Source of the DNA: an uncultured Clostridia bacterium
Lineage (GTDB): Bacteria > Bacillota > Clostridia > Oscillospirales > JAAYOS01
Assembly: GCA_944386395.1 (NCBI GenBank)
Contig: CALXAZ010000005.1
Location: forward strand, 1-7,508
Reading direction: 5' to 3'
Length of the DNA: 7,508 bases
Shown: piece after piece, positions 1-5,989 of the stretch
Layout: each line of letters starts with the position of its first letter
Position numbering within the stretch: position 1 is the first letter of the stretch
The notes under the pieces: generated by a model
Database searches by the model: none
What the model was told of the DNA's origin: nothing
What the model saw: only the letters and a program-made list of their open reading frames with translations
Position numbers and translations under genes: made by a program

Positions 1-4
1 TCTT

Positions 5-9
5 CTCCT
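5..9 (-). promoter_or_regulatory. Shine-Dalgarno sequence of an off-window gene downstream of trmL
   Basis: On the minus strand the sequence reads AGGAG followed by AAGA up to the window edge, so a start codon is expected a few bases outside. The 36 bases between the trmL stop and the edge contain no terminator-like hairpin, so the next gene is probably co-transcribed with trmL. The identity of that gene cannot be seen. Confidence 0.45.
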
Positions 10-36
10 GTCATATTCCATATATCTTTTTCAGAA

Positions 37-519
37 TCAGCCCTGCGCCATCTTACCCTCGCCAGAAAGCCCCGGGAACCCCTGCTGCCTGAGCGCCTCA
101 AACAGCACTATTGCCACCGAGTTTGCAAGGTTGAGCGAGCGCGCCTCCGCACGTATCGGGATACGCAGGCAGCTTTCACTGTTCGCGTATAGCAGTTCCT
201 CTGGCAGCCCTTTCGTCTCTTTTCCAAAGAAAAGATAATCATTTTCCGAAAATACAGCCTCTGTATAGCTTCTCGGAGCCTTGGTCGAGAGAAACCAACA
301 GCGGACCCCGGGATTTTTCTCCCAGAACTCATCCAGCCCGCTATATATCCGCACATCAACCAGATGCCAATAGTCAAGACCTGCCCGCTTTACCGCTTTA
401 TCGTCCACAGAAAAACCGAGCGGCTCAACAAGGTGGAGCACTGCCCCTGTAGCCGCACAGCTTCTGGCAATATTTCCTGTGTTCATCGGTATTTCCGGCT
501 CAACAAGTACGATATTCAT
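37..519 (-). CDS. trmL: tRNA (cytidine/uridine-34-2'-O)-methyltransferase TrmL
   Basis: This 160-residue protein is a SPOUT-class (trefoil-knot) methyltransferase. The family uses S-adenosylmethionine to methylate the 2'-OH of the wobble nucleotide 34 in certain leucine tRNAs in the cytoplasm. All three family motifs are visible: EPEIPMNTGNIARSC at residues 7-21, FFGKETKGLP at 97-106, and RSLNLANSVAI at 127-137, where the knot and cofactor pocket form. The length is typical for TrmL, which lacks the N-terminal extension of TrmH/RlmB enzymes. I chose the ATG at 519 because GAGGGAG (526-532) lies 6 bases upstream; the TTG at 534 would place that Shine-Dalgarno sequence inside the gene. It lies beyond the clpC terminator with its own predicted promoter, so it is not part of the heat-shock unit. 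The family call is secure; the exact tRNA substrates are inferred from characterised homologues. Confidence 0.93.
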   Translation of the reverse strand: MNIVLVEPEIPMNTGNIARSCAATGAVLHLVEPLGFSVDDKAVKRAGLDYWHLVDVRIYSGLDEFWEKNPGVRCWFLSTKAPRSYTEAVFSENDYLFFGKETKGLPEELLYANSESCLRIPIRAEARSLNLANSVAIVLFEALRQQGFPGLSGEGKMAQG

Positions 520-551
520 TCCGGTCTCCCTCAAATTATATTACGTAGTAC

Positions 552-580
552 ATTTTAATGTATTTCCTTTTTAAATTCAA
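552..580 (-). promoter_or_regulatory. Predicted sigma-A promoter of trmL
   Basis: On the minus strand there is a -35 TTGAAT (575-580), a 17-bp spacer and a -10 TAAAAT (552-557). This would start transcription near 545 and give a leader of about 26 bases before the trmL ATG. A perfect TATAAT at 535-540 also exists, but it would start transcription inside the Shine-Dalgarno sequence and has no -35, so it is less likely. The -10 lies in a palindrome, TACATT-TT-AATGTA (549-562). Confidence 0.5.
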
Positions 581-649
581 TAGCTTTATCGATTATTTAA
601 TTTAACTTCCCACCGCTTCGCAGCAGATGTCCAGGTTCTCCGGGCACAC

Positions 650-682
650 AAAAAGGACGCACGGCATATTCGCCGTGCGTCC
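650..682 (-). terminator. Rho-independent terminator of the ctsR-clpC operon
   Basis: A perfect 11-bp inverted repeat (GGACGCACGGC at 655-665 with its complement at 672-682) has a 6-base loop. On the minus strand it is followed by TTTTTGTGTG, the U-run of an intrinsic terminator. There is no T-run on the plus-strand side, so it acts on leftward transcription. It begins 34 bases past the clpC stop and separates the operon from trmL. Confidence 0.9.
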
Positions 683-715
683 AAATGTCACATTCCCGGA
701 AATCCGTTGGAGCTT

Positions 716-3232
716 TTACTTTGTCTGATTTTCTCCGTCAGCCTGAGGTTCCTCACCCTCCGAAGAGCTCTCCGTGGCGCTCTCAGGAAGGTCATCAGTG
801 CTGAATACCAGCTCTCCGTTTTCCGCGCTTATTTTTACATGACTGCCCTCTTTTATGCTGCCGTCCAGCATCTTTTCGGCTATCGTATCCTCCAGCTTAG
901 ACTGTATTGCCCTTCTCAGAGGACGCGCACCGTATACCGGATCAAAGCCCTCGTCTGCCAGAAGGTCTATTGCGGCGTCATCCGCCTCTATCTCGATTCC
1001 AAGACCCTTGATTCTTGCCTTCACAGTATCCATCATCCCGCGGGCTATCTTTCTGATGTTCTCGTGGTCAAGCTGATGGAACACTATTATCTCGTCAATA
1101 CGGTTGAGGAACTCAGGACGGAATGCCTCCTTGAGCCTTGCCATAACGGTTGCCTTTATATCCTCCTGCTTTGTCATCTCCTTTTCGTCGTTGCCAAAGC
1201 CGAGACGCTTGCGCTCGAACAGATCGTGCGCACCGAGGTTCGACGTCATAACAATTATCGTATTTTTAAAGTCAACACGCCTGCCCTGTGAATCGGTCAG
1301 ACGACCATCCTCCAGTATCTGCAACATGATGTTAAATACATCCGGATGCGCCTTTTCTATTTCGTCGAACAGTACAACAGAATACGGCTTACGGCGCACC
1401 TTTTCGGTCAGCTGACCGCCTTCTTCATATCCGACGTATCCCGGAGGAGAACCTATCAGCTTTGAAACGGTGTGCTTTTCCATGTACTCCGACATGTCGA
1501 TACGGATAATTGCCTCTTCATCGCCAAACATCGCCTCTGCAAGCGCACGGCAGAGCTCTGTCTTGCCAACGCCCGTCGGCCCCAGGAAGATGAACGAGCC
1601 TATCGGACGTTTCGGGTCCTTCAGCCCCACACGCCCACGGCGTATCGCCCTGGAAACTGCTGAAACAGCTTCGTCCTGACCAATTACCCGCCTATGCAGT
1701 ATCTCCTCCATGTGCAGAAGCCTGTCCGCTTCGTCCTGTGTGAGCCTTGTTACCGGCACTCCTGTCCAGCCTGACACTACCGCTGCCACATCCTCCACAG
1801 TTACCTCGCCGCGGGCTGCCGTCTGCTTTGCCTGCCATATGGCGCGCTCATTTTCCATCTCCTCGCGCAGCTTCTTTTCCTCGTCGCGCAGACGCGCCGC
1901 CTTTTCAAATTCCTGCGAACGCACCGCTTCTTCCTTGTCGGCGGCCAGCTTCTTCACCCTGTCCTCAAGCTCCTTGAGGTCGAGCGGAGCGGTATTCGCC
2001 GTCATCCTCACGCGCGAGGCCGCTTCGTCTATCAGGTCGATGGCCTTATCCGGAAGCTGCCTGTCATTTATATACCGGGCAGACATCTCAACTGCCGCTT
2101 CGATTGCGCTGTCAGGTATTTTCAGCTTGTGGTGCGCCTCGTACTTGTCGCGCAGCCCCTTGAGTATCTCAATCGACTCCTCTTCTGTCGGTTCGCCCAC
2201 GGTCACCGGCTGGAAACGCCGCTCAAGTGCCGCGTCCTTCTCGATATGCTTGCGATATTCATCTATCGTGGTGGCGCCTATAACCTGTATCTCACCTCTT
2301 GAGAGAGCCGGCTTGAGGATATTTGCCGCGTCCATGGCGCCCTCCGCGGCTCCAGCACCTATCAGGTTGTGTATCTCATCTATAAAAAGCATCACGTTGC
2401 CCGCGTCGCGCACCTCGTCTATTGCGGCCTTGATACGCTCCTCAAATTCTCCGCGGTACTTCGTGCCTGCTATCATTCCCGTGAGGTCAAGCGAAAACAG
2501 CCGCTTATTTTTCAGGTTCTCCGGAACCTCGCCCGCAACTATCTTCTGTGCCAGACCCTCGGCAATAGCCGTCTTGCCAACGCCCGGCTCACCGATAAGC
2601 ACCGGATTGTTCTTTGTACGGCGGGAGAGGATCTGGATTATCCTTGTTATCTCCTTTTCACGCCCGATTATCGGGTCGAGCTTGCCCTCTCGCGCCATCT
2701 GTGTGAGATCCCTGCCAAACTGATCAAGCGTCTTTGTTGCCGCCTGTTTACCCTGCTGACGCCTGCTGCCAGGCTGAGCAGGCTCACTCTCCTGCGGACC
2801 TCCCAGCATATTTTCAACGCTGTGGTACAGTGCATTTATATCCACTCCGCCCGCTACCAGCAGCCTCGTGGCTACACTGTCGCTTTCGCGCAGTATGCTC
2901 ATAAGCAAATGCTCGGTCCCGACATACTTGTGTCCAAGCCTGCTTGATATGATAGCAGACGTCTCAATTATCCTCTTACTTCTGGGCGTCAGCCCCTGCA
3001 TAAAGCCGCCATCGCCCTTGCCCACTGCGGAGAGCACTGCCTCCTTCAGCGAATTTTCATCTATTCCTGCCTGCTTTAGCGCGCGTGCGGCAATGCCATC
3101 ACCCTCGCGTATCAGACCGATAAGCATATGCTCCGACCCGACATAGCTGTGACCCATCTCCTCTGCCGACTGATATGCCAGCTTTAGCGCGTTCTGAGCA
3201 CGCTGTGTAAACCTGTTATTGGACGAAAACAT
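716..3232 (-). CDS. clpC: ATP-dependent Clp protease ATP-binding subunit ClpC
   Basis: This 838-residue class I Clp/Hsp100 AAA+ unfoldase threads substrates into the ClpP chamber in the cytoplasm. Order of parts: a double Clp-N repeat (about 5-145), whose E34 and E107 match B. subtilis ClpC E32 and E106 that bind phospho-arginine; AAA-1 with Walker A GEPGVGKT (214-221), Walker B LFIDE (282-286) and an arginine finger near 338-339; a UVR-type coiled-coil middle domain (about 425-460) that docks adaptors such as McsA/McsB or MecA; AAA-2 with GPTGVGKT (551-558), Walker B VLFDE (620-624), a ClpP-docking LGF loop (677-679) and sensor-2 GAR (768-770). About 27 residues at the C-terminus (812-838) are rich in Ser and Glu and look disordered, an extension compared with B. 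subtilis ClpC (810 residues). The ATG at 3232 has GGGAGG 8 bases upstream; the upstream in-frame extension lacks family sequence. It is the last gene of the operon, under CtsR control, with a possible extra promoter just upstream. Confidence 0.98.
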   Translation of the reverse strand: MFSSNNRFTQRAQNALKLAYQSAEEMGHSYVGSEHMLIGLIREGDGIAARALKQAGIDENSLKEAVLSAVGKGDGGFMQGLTPRSKRIIETSAIISSRLGHKYVGTEHLLMSILRESDSVATRLLVAGGVDINALYHSVENMLGGPQESEPAQPGSRRQQGKQAATKTLDQFGRDLTQMAREGKLDPIIGREKEITRIIQILSRRTKNNPVLIGEPGVGKTAIAEGLAQKIVAGEVPENLKNKRLFSLDLTGMIAGTKYRGEFEERIKAAIDEVRDAGNVMLFIDEIHNLIGAGAAEGAMDAANILKPALSRGEIQVIGATTIDEYRKHIEKDAALERRFQPVTVGEPTEEESIEILKGLRDKYEAHHKLKIPDSAIEAAVEMSARYINDRQLPDKAIDLIDEAASRVRMTANTAPLDLKELEDRVKKLAADKEEAVRSQEFEKAARLRDEEKKLREEMENERAIWQAKQTAARGEVTVEDVAAVVSGWTGVPVTRLTQDEADRLLHMEEILHRRVIGQDEAVSAVSRAIRRGRVGLKDPKRPIGSFIFLGPTGVGKTELCRALAEAMFGDEEAIIRIDMSEYMEKHTVSKLIGSPPGYVGYEEGGQLTEKVRRKPYSVVLFDEIEKAHPDVFNIMLQILEDGRLTDSQGRRVDFKNTIIVMTSNLGAHDLFERKRLGFGNDEKEMTKQEDIKATVMARLKEAFRPEFLNRIDEIIVFHQLDHENIRKIARGMMDTVKARIKGLGIEIEADDAAIDLLADEGFDPVYGARPLRRAIQSKLEDTIAEKMLDGSIKEGSHVKISAENGELVFSTDDLPESATESSSEGEEPQADGENQTK

Positions 3233-3280
3233 AATTCTCTCCTCCCTTTCTCTTCCGTGTCCACATACCGGCGTACATAA

Positions 3281-3286
3281 ATTATA
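3281..3286 (-). promoter_or_regulatory. Possible internal -10 box before clpC
   Basis: On the minus strand a perfect TATAAT sits 48 bases before the clpC ATG, which would give a leader of about 42 bases. No convincing -35 (best CGGTGT at 17 bp) and no extended -10 TG is present, so a secondary clpC promoter is only possible. It falls in the 99-bp mcsB-clpC gap, the longest gap in the operon. Confidence 0.3.
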
Positions 3287-3304
3287 CGCTATCACCTATG
3301 CAGA

Positions 3305-3330
3305 CACCGCTACCCGCGGTGAAATCACCG
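3305..3330 (-). other. Two overlapping, mutually exclusive hairpins in the mcsB-clpC gap
   Basis: The first inverted repeat is CGGTGA-AA-TCACCG (3317-3330), starting 1 base after the mcsB stop on the minus strand. The second is CACCGC-TACCC-GCGGTG (3305-3321). They share 3317-3321, so only one can form at a time. Neither is followed by a U-run, so these are not normal terminators. They may mark an mRNA processing or stability site between mcsB and clpC; that role is inference. Confidence 0.4.
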
Positions 3331-3331
3331 T

Positions 3332-4357
3332 TTAAATTTTAAGTATCTCTCTCAAATGCGCTGCTCGCGCGCGGTCCCTCTCCTCTGGGGTCATATCCTT
3401 GCCCCCAGAGCTCTCTATGATGTTTGCCGGCTGGATCTCCCACAGAAGCCTGTTCAGCTCTGCGGTATCCATCTCAAGCATACCCAGCGATACGCCCATC
3501 CTCAGGTCGCCTATCAGATCGAGAGCTTCGTCGGTCGACATGCTCCTTGCATATCTCAACGCACCTGCCGAGCGCCATATCCTGTCCTCAAGCTGCTGCT
3601 GAGCCCTGTCAAAAAGATTCTGTCTCATGCCGCGTTCCTGCGAAATAATCTGTCCCAGCGCGTCCTCCAGCCGCTCGACCGTACCCTCCTCAGTAAACCC
3701 TAGGGTCGTCTGATTTGATATCTGATAAAGTGCGCCCTTTGCGGCGCTACCCTCTCCATACATTCCGCGAACGGCAAATCCGAGCTTTGCCGCGTTTGAA
3801 GCGAGGTTCCTTATTGCCCCGCTCTCTGTCAGCGCCGGGAGATGGAGCATAACTGACGCCCTCATCCCCGTTCCAAGGTTTGTGGGGCACTTTGTGAGAT
3901 AACCGAGCTTTTCATTAAAGGCATATTTCAGAGCCCTGTCAAATATTCCGTCGACTTCCGCCGCACGCTTGAGGCATTCGTCAAGGCACAGCCCTGCTCC
4001 CATCACTTGTATGCGCAGGTGGTCCTCCTCATTTATCATCACTGCCACGCTCTCGTCCTCATTGAGAAGCACCGCGCCGGCGTTCTTCCCGGCGGCAAGC
4101 TCCGGGGATATCACATGGCGCTCAACCATTGCGCGGCGGGCAACCTCGTCCGCCGCTGACATCTCCACAAGCCTGAACCCGCCTCCGATACTGCTCGCGG
4201 CAAGCGCTGCTGCAACCTTGTCTATAACTTCCCGCTCCTGCTCCGGCTTCATCCTCCCAGGAAACGGATAGTCCCTGAGGTTCCTTGCAAACCTCACCCT
4301 TGTAGAAACTACTACGTCCCCCTCGGGACCGTTTTTTTCATACCATTTAGCCTTCAT
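3332..4357 (-). CDS. mcsB: Protein-arginine kinase McsB
   Basis: This 341-residue ATP:guanido phosphotransferase-type enzyme phosphorylates arginine side chains in proteins, marking them for ClpCP and inactivating CtsR. It is related to creatine and arginine kinases but lacks their separate N-terminal domain, as expected for McsB. Visible motifs: STRVRFARN (18-26) for nucleotide binding; NEEDHLRIQ (109-117) with the acidic catalytic residues; CPTNLGTGMRASVM (157-170) with the conserved active-site Cys157; and YGEGSAAKGALYQISNQ (200-216). Near the C-terminus RDRARA (327-332) fits RDxxRA, the allosteric phospho-arginine-binding motif of McsB. The ATG at 4357 is chosen because AAGGGG lies 10 bases upstream; the TTG at 4366 is too close to it. 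The start lies inside the end of mcsA (11-bp overlap), which suggests translational coupling to its activator. The length is slightly below B. subtilis McsB (363). No key residue appears to be missing. Confidence 0.97.
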   Translation of the reverse strand: MKAKWYEKNGPEGDVVVSTRVRFARNLRDYPFPGRMKPEQEREVIDKVAAALAASSIGGGFRLVEMSAADEVARRAMVERHVISPELAAGKNAGAVLLNEDESVAVMINEEDHLRIQVMGAGLCLDECLKRAAEVDGIFDRALKYAFNEKLGYLTKCPTNLGTGMRASVMLHLPALTESGAIRNLASNAAKLGFAVRGMYGEGSAAKGALYQISNQTTLGFTEEGTVERLEDALGQIISQERGMRQNLFDRAQQQLEDRIWRSAGALRYARSMSTDEALDLIGDLRMGVSLGMLEMDTAELNRLLWEIQPANIIESSGGKDMTPEERDRARAAHLREILKI

Positions 4358-4856
4358 TGTTCTCAAGCCCCTTTATCTCATCGCGCAGCTCTGCCGCACG
4401 CTCAAATTCCTGAGCCTCTATCGCCTTCTGCATATCCGCTTTCAGCTGCTCTATCTTCCTGTTTTTACCTATCTGTTCGTCCGCTCCTACCGGTATTCTT
4501 CCCACATGAGCCGTATTCCCGTGAATACGCCTGATATATGGAGTCAGCATATCCGAAAAAACGTCGTAGCACTCTGCACATCCGACCCTCCCCGTACGGG
4601 AGATGTCCTCCGCTGTGGCTCCGCAGAGCGGGCATTTCAGCTCATGCAGGGCTGACTGCTTTTTACCCTGACCAAACATGTGGCTGAGCATACTGTCAAG
4701 CCCAAACCCGAGCTCGCCGATATTGAAATTGAACATCGAGCCATATCCAAGCTTTTCCGCGCACTCCGCGCAGAGATGAGCCTCATGTGTCTCGCCATTT
4801 ATTGTCTGTTTATAGTGGCATGTTGCCTGTGCTTTATTGCAGTTCTGACATAACAT
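4347..4856 (-). CDS. mcsA: McsA, zinc-binding activator of McsB
   Basis: This 169-residue adaptor binds and stimulates the McsB kinase and helps connect it to ClpC. Two zinc-finger modules are visible: C3-x2-C6 with C29-x2-C32, and C75-x2-C78 with C93-x2-C96. A C-terminal UVR domain (about 135-166, core AQEFERAAELRDEIKGLE) closely resembles the UVR-type middle domain of ClpC in the same operon. All eight cysteines are present. I chose the ATG at 4856, where the protein begins with the first finger (MLCQNC) and AGGAG lies 10 bases upstream. A GTG at 4901 would overlap ctsR and add 15 residues with no family likeness. It follows ctsR by 26 bp and overlaps mcsB by 11 bp. Confidence 0.95.
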   Translation of the reverse strand: MLCQNCNKAQATCHYKQTINGETHEAHLCAECAEKLGYGSMFNFNIGELGFGLDSMLSHMFGQGKKQSALHELKCPLCGATAEDISRTGRVGCAECYDVFSDMLTPYIRRIHGNTAHVGRIPVGADEQIGKNRKIEQLKADMQKAIEAQEFERAAELRDEIKGLENNEG

Positions 4857-4882
4857 AAATCTTCTACTCCTTCCATCCGTGC

Positions 4883-5341
4883 CTATCCCTCGTTGAGGCA
4901 CACCAAAAGCATATTCTTCAAAATAGCAGCCCTCAGCGGCGCCTTGTTCTCCTGCGCCACCGTTTTCAGCGACTGCTCACTGAGCGCTGCGGCAATAAGC
5001 CGCGTCTCCTTTTTGTTTATCGCTCCCGCGCCCTGCAAATTTGTAAGTATCGCTGCGGCGGATGCAGGGTCTATCTCCCCGCCAACAGCGTTTATCGCGT
5101 GCATTATAAGTGTCTGCTTTCCCACCACTACGCGGGTTATGCGGATATATCCCCCGCCTCCGCGGCGGGATTCCACTATATACCCGTGTTCCGGCGAAAA
5201 CCTTGTGGATATAACATAGTTTATCTGGCTCGGCACACAGCCAAACCTGTCCGCAAGCTCGCTGCGCTGGAGCTCTACCACTCCACCCGAGTTGGAAAGC
5301 GACTTGTTTATAAATTCCGCTATCAGGTCACTGATACCCAT
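4883..5341 (-). CDS. ctsR: Class III heat-shock transcriptional repressor CtsR
   Basis: This 152-residue dimeric repressor binds heptad direct repeats (RGTCAAA-NAN-RGTCAAA) and controls clp and mcs genes. The N-terminal winged helix-turn-helix covers about residues 1-72: a recognition region around SELADRFGCVPSQINYVIS (27-45), then the wing SRRGGGGYIRI (58-68). The tetraglycine (61-64) matches the loop known as the intrinsic heat sensor in B. subtilis and Geobacillus CtsR, and the preceding arginines match the site phosphorylated by McsB. The C-terminal part (about 80-152) is the helical dimerisation domain seen in the family. The ATG at 5341 has GAGGT 9 bases upstream. As first gene of the operon, directly behind two clusters of its own operator, it is autoregulated, which is inferred from the sites and from the family. 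Confidence 0.97.
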   Translation of the reverse strand: MGISDLIAEFINKSLSNSGGVVELQRSELADRFGCVPSQINYVISTRFSPEHGYIVESRRGGGGYIRITRVVVGKQTLIMHAINAVGGEIDPASAAAILTNLQGAGAINKKETRLIAAALSEQSLKTVAQENKAPLRAAILKNMLLVCLNEG

Positions 5342-5367
5342 TTGCTGATTACCTCGCCTTCCTCTTA

Positions 5368-5392
5368 TTTGACCTTCCCTGACCTTGTGACT
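5368..5392 (-). promoter_or_regulatory. CtsR operator block A, at the transcription start
   Basis: On the minus strand GGTCAGG-GAA-GGTCAAA (5368-5384) matches the CtsR box RGTCAAA-NAN-RGTCAAA, with two mismatches in the first heptad. One base further upstream is a third, weaker heptad, AGTCACA (5386-5392). The block lies just downstream of the -10, over the predicted start site (about 5388), where bound CtsR would block RNA polymerase. Confidence 0.87.
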
Positions 5393-5394
5393 AT

Positions 5395-5423
5395 ATGATA
5401 TACCCTTTCCTTCTCTTTTTCAA
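5395..5423 (-). promoter_or_regulatory. Sigma-A promoter of the ctsR-mcsA-mcsB-clpC operon
   Basis: On the minus strand a -35 TTGAAA (5418-5423), a 17-bp spacer and a -10 TATCAT (5395-5400) each match consensus at 5 of 6 positions. The predicted start is near 5388, giving a leader of about 47 bases. The promoter sits exactly between two CtsR operator blocks. Confidence 0.8.
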
Positions 5424-5430
5424 ATCCGAT

Positions 5431-5465
5431 TTTGACCTTTCCTGACCTTTTGACGTTCACTAACC
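5431..5465 (-). promoter_or_regulatory. CtsR operator block B, upstream of the -35
   Basis: On the minus strand GGTCAGG-AAA-GGTCAAA (5431-5447) is a CtsR box nearly identical to that in block A. One base upstream is a second box, GGTTAGT-GAA-CGTCAAA (5449-5465), whose distal heptad is degenerate. That makes four heptads in tandem, ending 7 bases before the -35. Bound CtsR here could act together with block A, whose equivalent bases are exactly 63 bp away. Confidence 0.82.
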
Positions 5466-5743
5466 TTTATTTAGCTCTCTATTTCTTTTATTTTTGAAGT
5501 GTTACTATTTTTTTCACTGTTTTTCACGTTTTTGACTTTCGATTTTGCAAACCGGTTTTCATGTTCACTGCTGCTTGGTAAGGTCGCGCCTATTTCTCTT
5601 TTCACTGTGCTTACACACCACCCTTTTAAATAATTCTATTCTATATTTTCCCTATATCCCCGGCTTTTATACCATGCAAGTCCTCTTTGTTAAAAATGCA
5701 ACATTAACGCCATATGTTACTAAAATATTTTCCATTTAAATAA
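5466..5743. other. AT-rich intergenic core between ctsR and the ferredoxin gene, no gene seen
   Basis: No coding region is supported here. The visible features are several T-tracts spaced about 9-11 bp apart around 5491-5533; the heptamer TTCACTG at 5513-5519, 5564-5570 and 5601-5607 (with TTCACT also at 5456-5461); a 10-bp palindrome AAACCGGTTT (5549-5558); and an 11-bp direct repeat TTTAAATAATT at 5625-5635 and 5735-5745. A 64-codon open frame (5545-5739) starts with TTG, has no ribosome binding site and resembles nothing I recognise. Confidence 0.6.
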
Positions 5744-5772
5744 TTGATTTTTGCACGATATATTGATAGAAT
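5744..5772 (+). promoter_or_regulatory. Predicted sigma-A promoter of the ferredoxin gene
   Basis: A -35 TTGATT (5744-5749), a 17-bp spacer and a -10 TAGAAT (5767-5772, 5 of 6 matches) would start transcription near 5779, giving a short leader of about 21 bases. The -35 overlaps the second copy of the direct repeat TTTAAATAATT. Confidence 0.6.
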
Positions 5773-5786
5773 ATAGTTACTTTAAC

Positions 5787-5794
5787 AGGAGGTG
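5787..5794 (+). promoter_or_regulatory. Consensus Shine-Dalgarno of the ferredoxin gene
   Basis: AGGAGGTG is fully complementary to the 16S rRNA tail, with 8 bases between AGGAGG and the ATG at 5801. It fixes the start of this small gene and suggests high expression. Confidence 0.9.
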
Positions 5795-5800
5795 TTTACA

Positions 5801-5971
5801 ATGGCATATAAAATTACAGACGCTTGCATCAGCTGCGGCGCTTGCGAGAGCGAATGCCCCGTTGGCTGCATCAAGCCCGGAGACGACAAATATGTTATCG
5901 ACGCAGACGCATGCGTAGAGTGCGGCGCTTGCGCCAGCGTATGTCCGGTAGAGGCTCCGAAGGCTGAATAA
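5801..5971 (+). CDS. 2[4Fe-4S] clostridial-type ferredoxin
   Basis: This 56-residue soluble electron carrier starts MAYKITDACISCGAC. It has the two classic cluster motifs CxxCxxCxxxCP: C9, C12, C15, C19-P20 and C38, C41, C44, C48-P49. By family precedent C9, C12, C15 and C48 bind one [4Fe-4S] cluster and C38, C41, C44 and C19 the other. The length matches clostridial ferredoxins (about 55 residues), which serve low-potential partners such as pyruvate:ferredoxin oxidoreductase, hydrogenase and Rnf; the actual partners are not visible here. A ninth cysteine, C23 (CPVGCI), replaces the usual Ala in CPVxAI. The gene has its own promoter, a perfect Shine-Dalgarno and a terminator, so it appears to be an independent, strongly expressed unit, divergent from ctsR. 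Confidence 0.97.
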   Translation: MAYKITDACISCGACESECPVGCIKPGDDKYVIDADACVECGACASVCPVEAPKAE

Positions 5972-5989
5972 TTGGACACGTGCATATGC

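Noticed and set aside
535..540. Perfect TATAAT as the trmL -10
   Set aside because: It is too close to the start: transcription would begin inside the GAGGGAG Shine-Dalgarno, and no -35 lies at 16-18 bp. The TTGAAT-17-TAAAAT pair upstream is better.
707..1291. 194-codon plus-strand open frame over the clpC 3' end
   Set aside because: It is antisense to the AAA-2 domain of clpC and no protein family is recognisable.
1710..2723. 337-codon open frame on the plus strand opposite clpC
   Set aside because: It is antisense to strongly conserved clpC coding sequence, its translation is Ser/Arg-rich low complexity, and it has no credible ribosome binding site. It is a shadow of the codon usage of clpC.
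4347..4400. Similarity of the mcsA 3' end to the clpC middle region (shared run TCAAATTCCTG) as a DNA repeat
   Set aside because: Both encode UVR-type helices (QEFERAAELRDE versus QEFEKAARLRDE); this is shared domain ancestry, not a mobile or recent DNA repeat.
5545..5739. 64-codon plus-strand frame in the ctsR-ferredoxin intergenic region
   Set aside because: It has a TTG start, no Shine-Dalgarno and an AT-driven composition, and it runs into the ferredoxin promoter.
5342..5800. CIRCE element (HrcA operator) near the heat-shock operon
   Set aside because: No TTAGCACTC / GAGTGCTAA pair is present; control looks CtsR-only.
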